Source: an uncultured Lachnospiraceae bacterium
GTDB lineage: Bacteria > Bacillota > Clostridia > Lachnospirales > Lachnospiraceae
Reading direction: 5' to 3'
Length of the DNA stretch: 17,966 nucleotides
Assembly: GCA_910584115.1 (NCBI GenBank)
Contig: CAJTYN010000049.1
Coordinates: forward strand, 1-17,966
The notes under the pieces were generated by a model. It was not told the origin of the DNA and did not search any database. It worked only from the letters and a program-made list of their open reading frames with translations. The first letter of the stretch is position 1. Each line of letters begins with the position of its first letter. The position numbers and the translations under genes are program-made. Below are positions 1 to 4,330 of this stretch, piece after piece.

Positions 1-435
1 ACCGAGGAACTGGCCCACCTGGAGATCGTCTCCACCATCGTCCACCAGCTCACCCAGAACCTGAGCATGGAAGAGATCGAGGAATCCGGTTTCGGCCCCT
101 ACTACATCGACCATACCATCGGCGTCTGGCCCCAGGCCGCCGCAGGGATCCCCTTAAATTCCTGTGAATTCCAGAGCAAAGGCGACCCGATCACTGACCT
201 ATTCGAAAATCTGGCGGCCGAACAGAAAGCCCGATCCACCTACGACAACATCCTCCGCGTTGTCAAGAACATGCCGGAAGTGGCCGACCCCATCCGTTTC
301 CTGCGGGCGCGGGAGGTCGTTCATTTCCAACGCTTCGGTGAAACAAAACGGGCAGCTTCGAGCAGATATCCTCCCCCATTCAGACCCGCCAGCAGATCTT
401 CATCTGCCCATCCGCGATACGGATCGTTTCTATGA
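1..435 (+). CDS. cotJC: CotJC-type spore-coat manganese catalase, 5' part, interrupted by an inserted element
   Basis: This is the interior of a CotJC/manganese-catalase-family protein, and its start lies before the window. The frame beginning at base 1 reads TEELAHLE, which holds the Glu-x-x-His metal-ligand motif of the second helix. It continues with AAEQKAR (third-helix Glu) and REVVHFQRF (last His ligand). Homology stops after codon 340-342 (RFGE). From 343 on the frame runs through unrelated DNA and ends at TGA 433-435, so about 31 residues are a non-homologous tail. The missing C-terminus, 28 codons starting ALRTLQEELDAKNFY, is at 3599-3685. Joined, the two parts give 142 residues, and about 45-50 more upstream would match the family length (about 190). 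CotJC is a mother-cell-made coat component thought to detoxify H2O2. As it stands the gene cannot make a full protein. A decayed pseudogene is possible but unlikely, because both halves are intact up to the repeat. Confidence 0.9.
   Translation, partial: TEELAHLEIVSTIVHQLTQNLSMEEIEESGFGPYYIDHTIGVWPQAAAGIPLNSCEFQSKGDPITDLFENLAAEQKARSTYDNILRVVKNMPEVADPIRFLRAREVVHFQRFGETKRAASSRYPPPFRPASRSSSAHPRYGSFL
334..342 (+). repeat. Left core repeat (attL)
   Basis: TTCGGTGAA encodes Phe-Gly-Glu in the cotJC frame. It is the last stretch of cotJC-homologous sequence on the left and is identical to 3590-3598. Bases on either side differ between the copies (C versus A before, A versus G after), so the shared core is exactly 9 bp. 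The crossover point inside it cannot be fixed by reading. Confidence 0.85.
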
Positions 436-1864
436 GTATATCGAGGATCTCTCTCCTGTCCTCGAAAGAAACCTCCCCCCACATCCGTGCATGCTCCGTG
501 ATCTGCAGCTTTTTATCCGCGGAGACGGCATTTATCTCTTCCTGCAGGCGCCCTCTCTCCGCGTCCAGCTCCCGGATCTTTTCGCTGATATAGCCCATCA
601 GCACCTCATCCGCATCCGTGACCTTTTCGATGAGCGCCCGGATCTCCTCTCCCACCCGGATGAGACGCATCCGCATCCCATCCTCCTGTTGCGATGTACC
701 CCCGTTTTCTTCCATATAAAGTACGGGATACTCCGACAGCTCCTGTCCCACCGCCTGCTGGATATACTCCTCCAGGACATCCGCGTATACGGTGCCGCCG
801 GTACCCTTACAGCCGCGCCCGGATCTGCTGCACACAAAATAGCGGCCCCATTTTGCCCTCGATCTCCGGATCGTCAGCGTATGGCCGCAGTTCCCGCATC
901 TTACCTTGCCCGTGAGCCAGGAGTTTTTCGCTCTCCTGCCGACTGTGGACGGATGGCCCGCGAGGCACCGTCTGCGGCAGGCGATCCAGGTCCCGGAGGG
1001 TATGATGCCCTCGTGGGGCGCTAAGATCACCTCCCGGCCCGCAAGGCTGCCCCGCCGGACATCTGTATCCGCAGCTTTATACAGATAACAGCCGTTCTTC
1101 CCTGTAAAATCTCCGATCGGATCCAGGACGATCGCCCCCTGGCTCTTGAAGAACTGATAAACATCCATATCGGCCTTCACATACACAGGATTGCGGATCA
1201 TCTCACTGAGCCGCGCCGTGTTCCACTCCCCGCCCCGCAGATGTCTGATCTGATGCTCTTCAAGATAGCGCACGATATCCCCCAGGGAATACGACCGGTC
1301 CGCATACATGGAGAAGATCAGCCGCAGCTGATCTCCCTCCTCCGGGACCTCTTCATACATGGATGTCCGCACATGGTCGATGACTGTCTCCCGCAGGCGG
1401 TATCCATAGGGGACACGCCCGCCCATATAAAAACCCCGCCTGCACCTGGCATGATAGGCATCCGTGACCCTCTTCTGTATCGTCTCCCTCTCCAATTGAG
1501 CGAACACGATACAGATATTGAGCATCGCCCGTCCGATCGGCGTGGACGTGTCAAATCTTTCCGTGGACGAGATAAATTCCACATGGTATCTCTTGAATAT
1601 CTCCATCATATTCGTAAAATCCAGGATGGAGCGGCTGATGCGGTCCAGTTTATAGACGATCACCCGCCGGACCTGCCCGCGGGCCACATCCTCCATCATC
1701 CGTTCAAACCCGGGCCGGGCCACACTTTTACCCGAATAGCCCCTGTCCGTGTACTCCCTGTACGCGCCCCCGTGCGTCTCATATCTGCAATAGTCCAACT
1801 GGCTCTCCACAGAGATGCTGTCCTTCTTCTCCACGGACTGCCGTGCGTACAACGCGTCATACAC
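380..1864 (-). CDS. Large serine recombinase of the cotJC element
   Basis: This is a site-specific recombinase predicted to excise the element by pairing attL with attR. The N-terminal resolvase domain begins LYARQS, with catalytic Ser at residue 10, and continues with YKLDRISRS and QLERETIQKR. The recombinase domain includes GGRVPYGY. A zinc-ribbon pattern CGNCGH...C...C (about residues 345-380) and a C-terminal coiled coil follow. At 494 residues the length is normal for the family and no frame damage is seen. I chose GTG at 1862-1864 because homology starts there and it overlaps the stop of the small upstream gene (GTGTATGA), with AGGAGG 15 bases before it. ATG at 1888 (502 residues) is an alternative. 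The frame stays open to 1972, but the extra Arg/Gly-rich residues overlap the small gene and look non-coding. Transcription runs toward attL, antisense to the cotJC 5' part, and no terminator is seen. Confidence 0.92.
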   Translation of the reverse strand: MYDALYARQSVEKKDSISVESQLDYCRYETHGGAYREYTDRGYSGKSVARPGFERMMEDVARGQVRRVIVYKLDRISRSILDFTNMMEIFKRYHVEFISSTERFDTSTPIGRAMLNICIVFAQLERETIQKRVTDAYHARCRRGFYMGGRVPYGYRLRETVIDHVRTSMYEEVPEEGDQLRLIFSMYADRSYSLGDIVRYLEEHQIRHLRGGEWNTARLSEMIRNPVYVKADMDVYQFFKSQGAIVLDPIGDFTGKNGCYLYKAADTDVRRGSLAGREVILAPHEGIIPSGTWIACRRRCLAGHPSTVGRRAKNSWLTGKVRCGNCGHTLTIRRSRAKWGRYFVCSRSGRGCKGTGGTVYADVLEEYIQQAVGQELSEYPVLYMEENGGTSQQEDGMRMRLIRVGEEIRALIEKVTDADEVLMGYISEKIRELDAERGRLQEEINAVSADKKLQITEHARMWGEVSFEDRREILDILIETIRIADGQMKICWRV

Positions 1865-2021
1865 GATGGCCGCCCACCCCCTCCTCATATTTCTGGAAGA
1901 CCTGGTAAAGCCGTGCAGAAGTCTTCTCCCGCTCAGCCTCCGCCTCCCGCCGCGGATATGACGGCCGCTCATCTATGACTGTCAAGTGCATATTCTGTAT
2001 ATGGATCTGCGATCTTATCAT
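1857..2021 (-). CDS. Small 54-residue protein overlapping the recombinase start; accessory or directionality-factor candidate
   Basis: This is a short gene read directly from the minus strand. ATG at 2021-2019 is preceded by GGAGGG (2031-2026) four bases upstream, and the frame ends at TGA 1859-1857 inside the GTG-proximal codons of the recombinase. That 8-base overlap is typical of translational coupling. The product begins MIRSQIHIQNMHLTVIDERP, followed by a charged, probably helical stretch rich in Glu, Arg and Ala, then RLYQVFQKYEEG. In the same DNA the recombinase frame gives only low-complexity Arg/Gly residues, which supports this frame as the real one. I do not recognise the family. 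Its size and position suit a recombination directionality factor (compare SprB with SprA) or another recombinase partner, but that is inference from context. Confidence 0.68.
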   Translation of the reverse strand: MIRSQIHIQNMHLTVIDERPSYPRREAEAEREKTSARLYQVFQKYEEGVGGHRV

Positions 2022-2053
2022 CGCGCCCTCCGTTTCCGGACATCTTCACTGCA

Positions 2054-2086
2054 ATCTTATGAGAGAGGGCACGTACACGAGAACAA
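2054..2086 (-). promoter_or_regulatory. Candidate promoter for the small gene-recombinase pair
   Basis: The minus strand carries TTGTTC (2086-2081), an 18-base spacer and TCATAA (2062-2057), a weak sigma-A-like match. The overlapping CATAAGAT (2061-2054) resembles the -10 of sigma-E/sigma-K promoters (CATA...T), but no convincing -35 goes with it. The spacing to the GGAGGG and ATG is right for a short leader. Which sigma factor acts is undecided. Confidence 0.25.
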
Positions 2087-2107
2087 AAAAATAAAACCGA
2101 AAAAGAC

Positions 2108-2135
2108 TTGCAAAAACTTTAAAATCCCGTATCAT
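2108..2135 (+). promoter_or_regulatory. Sigma-A-like promoter of the chemoreceptor gene
   Basis: TTGCAA (2108-2113), a 16-base spacer and TATCAT (2130-2135, 5 of 6 consensus) lie in an AT-rich stretch. Transcription would start near 2142. This leaves a leader of about 35 bases that includes AGAGGA (2163-2168) and fits the start at 2177. No match to the motility sigma-D consensus was seen. Confidence 0.5.
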
Positions 2136-2176
2136 AGTATATATACATATCAATGAAAGAGAAGAGGATCCAACCG

Positions 2177-3556
2177 ATGTTCAATAATAAAAAAAAGCAG
2201 ACGGCGGTCTTGATGAAAGCCGTTTCTGGATTACAAGAAGCTGATTATTCAAAAGAGCCCGAATTGAACGGCATTTACCAGCGGCTGATGAAAGGGCGCA
2301 GACAATTTGCCGAAGTTTTTGAAAAAAATATCAACGCCGTCATGCAGATCAGTTCCCTGGACCTGACACTGCAGCATGAGACAGACAAGATCCTTGATAT
2401 ATCCGATCAGATCACGAAGGCCACGGGGACGATCTTCGGTTCTGCCCCGGACGGCGGTGTCGGCGCGTCGGGACGTTCCCACAACCAGCACGAAGAGCTG
2501 ACCAACACGATCATCCATGTATCCTCCGAGACGGAGGAAGTCTACCAGAAGATAAAAGCCGGCCAGGACGAACTGACCAACATCCGGGATCTGTCCGAAC
2601 AGACCATCGAGACTTCCAAGCAGATGCAGCGGGACATGGACGACCTGTCGCAGATCATCAGCCATATGAGCGGCGTCATCGCCGGGATCGACTCCATCTC
2701 CATGCAGACGAACCTGCTGGCCTTAAACGCCTCCACCGAAGCAGCCCGGGCAGGCGAGGCCGGAAAAGGATTTGCCGTCGTGGCCACTGAGATCAGGACC
2801 CTGGCCGGGGAGACTCAGAAGATGACCAAGAACATGAACGATTTTCTTGACAACATCAAGAAAGCCTCCCAGAAGAGCATCGACAGCGCCCTCAACACGA
2901 TCAGCGCCCTCGATTCCATGACGGAGAAGATCAAGAACGTCTGGGAATTGACGGATGAGAGCCAGGCGCATGTTTCCAAGGTCAACGAATCCATCAGCTC
3001 CATCGCCGCCGTCAGTGAGGAGATCAGCGGTTCCATGTCGGAAATGGAGGACCAGATCAGGAGCAGTACGGATTTCATGAACAACGTCAGTTTTTCGCTG
3101 AAAAAAGCCGTCGAGCCGATCGTGGGCATCGAAAAGACCCTGGACAACATCCTGAAACAGATGGGGACGATGTCAGAAGACGCCTTCTTCCACCTGAAGA
3201 ACAAGGAATTTTCTCAATACATGAGCAACGCGATCTCGGCCCACCACGCGTGGCTGGATAATCTAAAGAAGATGGTCCGCGAGCGGAATGTGCTCCCGCT
3301 GCAGACCAACCCGTCCAAATGCGGATTTGGCCATTTTTACTATGCGATGACACCCCAGATACCGGAGATCCTCCCTATCTGGAACGGACTGGAGGCAAAA
3401 CACAAGAGATTCCACCAGTACGGCGAAGCGGTCATCCAGGCTATCTCCAACGAGGACTACAACAGAGCGGCCCAAATCTGCCAGGAAGCAGAAAACTATT
3501 CCAAGGGTCTGATCTCCGATATGGAGAGGATCCAGCAGATCGCCGAGAGGTCGTGA
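2177..3556 (+). CDS. Soluble methyl-accepting chemotaxis protein with C-terminal zinc-binding (CZB) domain
   Basis: This is a cytoplasmic chemoreceptor of 459 residues that would signal to CheA/CheW. There is no signal peptide or membrane segment. A coiled-coil MCP signalling domain spans about residues 60-330. Its hairpin tip is unmistakable: SMQTNLLALNASTEAARAGE (about 174-193) followed by GKGFAVVATEIR. The C-terminal region (about 350-455) has the CZB zinc pattern: His356/His357 with Trp359 (AHHAW), Cys382 (KCGFGHF), and His409 and His413 (HKRFH). CZB domains bind zinc and sense Zn or hypochlorite in studied proteins. I chose ATG 2177 over ATG 2153 because AGAGGA lies 8 bases upstream. The gene is the only cargo of the element and points the same way as cotJC. 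It would leave the chromosome on excision, so any function should be vegetative. No terminator separates it from attR. Confidence 0.93.
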   Translation: MFNNKKKQTAVLMKAVSGLQEADYSKEPELNGIYQRLMKGRRQFAEVFEKNINAVMQISSLDLTLQHETDKILDISDQITKATGTIFGSAPDGGVGASGRSHNQHEELTNTIIHVSSETEEVYQKIKAGQDELTNIRDLSEQTIETSKQMQRDMDDLSQIISHMSGVIAGIDSISMQTNLLALNASTEAARAGEAGKGFAVVATEIRTLAGETQKMTKNMNDFLDNIKKASQKSIDSALNTISALDSMTEKIKNVWELTDESQAHVSKVNESISSIAAVSEEISGSMSEMEDQIRSSTDFMNNVSFSLKKAVEPIVGIEKTLDNILKQMGTMSEDAFFHLKNKEFSQYMSNAISAHHAWLDNLKKMVRERNVLPLQTNPSKCGFGHFYYAMTPQIPEILPIWNGLEAKHKRFHQYGEAVIQAISNEDYNRAAQICQEAENYSKGLISDMERIQQIAERS

Positions 3557-3589
3557 CAGGACCGGATCTTTTTGCTGTCATCCGCCCGA

Positions 3590-3598
3590 TTCGGTGAA
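3590..3598 (+). repeat. Right core repeat (attR)
   Basis: A second copy of TTCGGTGAA, in the frame of the cotJC 3' part. With the left copy it reconstitutes CGCTTCGGTGAAGCG, a perfect dyad of 6-bp arms around GGT, the kind of symmetric site a serine recombinase binds as attB. Confidence 0.85.
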
Positions 3599-3685
3599 GC
3601 GCTGCGCACGCTGCAGGAAGAACTGGACGCCAAGAACTTCTATGCGTTCAACCCCAGTTTTGACGCGCGGACGAAATGCGAATGA
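3590..3685 (+). CDS. cotJC: CotJC C-terminal part, displaced by the element
   Basis: Codons 3590-3682 read FGEALRTLQEELDAKNFY, then AFNPSFDARTKCE, and stop at TGA 3683-3685. This is the continuation of the family C-terminus that the 5' part lacks. The fragment has no start codon or ribosome binding site, so it can only be used after excision. The frame is open upstream to 3557, directly after the chemoreceptor stop, and happens to be the same frame as the chemoreceptor. Its stop overlaps the start of the following superoxide dismutase gene (ATGA). Confidence 0.88.
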   Translation, partial: FGEALRTLQEELDAKNFYAFNPSFDARTKCE

Positions 3686-4206
3686 GTCCTATGATCAGAC
3701 TCCAGATGTCCAACGACCTGCGTCAGACTTTCCAGCAGCTCTTTGAAGCGCCGCCGCAGGCTTACGCGTTCCTCCAGGGAAGCCCCGCCTATCCGGATCT
3801 CTGGGGCGAGGCGCTCATGTATCCCTGCTGGGGCGGAACGCTCTTTTTTGCCGAAGTACAGGGGCTGCCGCAAAATCCAGGTCCCTGCAAGAGGGACATC
3901 TATGGTTTCCATATCCATACAAACCCTTCCTGCAGCGGCACGCCAGACCACCCGTTCGCCAATGTGGGACCGCACTGGGATCTGGATCACTGCCCGCACC
4001 CCGCCCATACCGGCGATCTTCCTCCCCTGTTCGCCAGCTGCGGCTACGCGCTGACCCTTTTCTATACGCGGCGTTTCCTGCCGGAGGAGACTGTGGGGCA
4101 TACGCTCATCATCCACAGCACTGTAGATGACTTTACCACACAGCCCTCGGGCGCGCCCGGGGAGATGATCGCCTGCGGTCAGATCCTGGCCAATGAGAGC
4201 ATATGA
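3682..4206 (+). CDS. sodC: Cu/Zn-type superoxide dismutase, coupled to cotJC
   Basis: A 174-residue Cu/Zn superoxide dismutase family protein. It would turn superoxide into H2O2 and O2, and CotJC could then remove the H2O2. All seven metal-ligand positions can be assigned: His77 and His79 (GFHIH), bridging His98 (GPHW), His106, His109, Asp112 (HPAHTGDLP, with a short zinc loop) and His145 (IIHSTVDDF). Cys84 and Cys165 match the family disulfide. The electrostatic-guidance Arg before the final ACG is replaced by Met162 (GEMIACG), so activity may be low. There is no signal peptide, which suits a protein made in the mother-cell cytoplasm and placed on the coat. ATG 3682 overlaps the cotJC stop by four bases and has no clear Shine-Dalgarno, which suggests translational coupling to cotJC. 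ATG 3676 is an alternative. Confidence 0.9.
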   Translation: MSPMIRLQMSNDLRQTFQQLFEAPPQAYAFLQGSPAYPDLWGEALMYPCWGGTLFFAEVQGLPQNPGPCKRDIYGFHIHTNPSCSGTPDHPFANVGPHWDLDHCPHPAHTGDLPPLFASCGYALTLFYTRRFLPEETVGHTLIIHSTVDDFTTQPSGAPGEMIACGQILANESI

Positions 4207-4218
4207 TCCATATATGGA

Positions 4219-4247
4219 TGCCCTGCAGTCCGCTGCGGGGCATTTTT
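4219..4247 (+). terminator. Rho-independent terminator after the superoxide dismutase gene
   Basis: TGCCCTGCAG (4219-4228), loop TCCG and CTGCGGGGCA (4233-4242) form a 10-bp stem with one G-T pair, followed by TTTTT. It separates the cotJC-sod unit from glgX. Confidence 0.85.
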
Positions 4248-4266
4248 ACAGATATTGGACAGCGAC

Positions 4267-4293
4267 CATAAAATATGATAAACTACATACAAT
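4267..4293 (+). promoter_or_regulatory. Possible sigma-E-like promoter of glgX
   Basis: CATACAAT (4286-4293) matches the sigma-E -10 consensus, and ATA (4267-4269, in CCATAAA) lies 16 bases upstream near the expected -35. A sigma-A reading is also possible (TATGAT at 4274-4279), but no -35 is correctly spaced. In Bacillus subtilis the glycogen operon is sigma-E dependent, which makes the match plausible but not proven. Confidence 0.33.
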
Positions 4294-4330
4294 AATGACT
4301 ACACAAAAAACTATGAAAGCAGGTATAAAT

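Larger units (their letters stand above)
334..3598. mobile_element. Skin-like intervening element in cotJC (3,256 bp, serine recombinase plus chemoreceptor)
   Basis: The DNA between the two cotJC parts is bounded by identical 9-bp direct repeats, TTCGGTGAA at 334-342 and 3590-3598. One repeat plus the intervening DNA is 3,256 bp, not a multiple of three. The element holds a large serine recombinase on the minus strand, a 54-codon gene overlapping its start, and a chemoreceptor gene on the plus strand. No phage structural genes, transposase or terminal inverted repeats are seen. Joining the repeats restores the cotJC frame exactly (CGC TTC GGT GAA GCG CTG). Family knowledge: skin in sigK, vfbin in spoVFB and SPbeta in spsM are elements that serine recombinases remove from sporulation genes in the mother cell. 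Programmed excision here is inferred. Confidence 0.88.

Noticed and set aside
164..1024. Long plus-strand frame opposite the recombinase gene
   Set aside because: Proline/arginine-rich shadow of the recombinase with no recognisable domain and no ribosome binding site; similar antisense frames lie opposite most genes here.
1865..1972. N-terminal extension of the recombinase to ATG 1972
   Set aside because: The 36 extra residues are Arg/Gly-rich, lack a ribosome binding site and overlap the better small gene at 1857-2021.
2153..2176. ATG 2153 as chemoreceptor start
   Set aside because: No ribosome binding site, only about 11 bases after the predicted start point; ATG 2177 has AGAGGA eight bases upstream.
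343..3589. Insertion sequence or prophage remnant
   Set aside because: No DDE transposase, terminal inverted repeats or phage structural genes; the recombinase type and frame-restoring core fit an intervening element better.
334..3598. Invertible (phase-variation) segment in cotJC
   Set aside because: The core repeats are direct, so recombination deletes rather than inverts the DNA.
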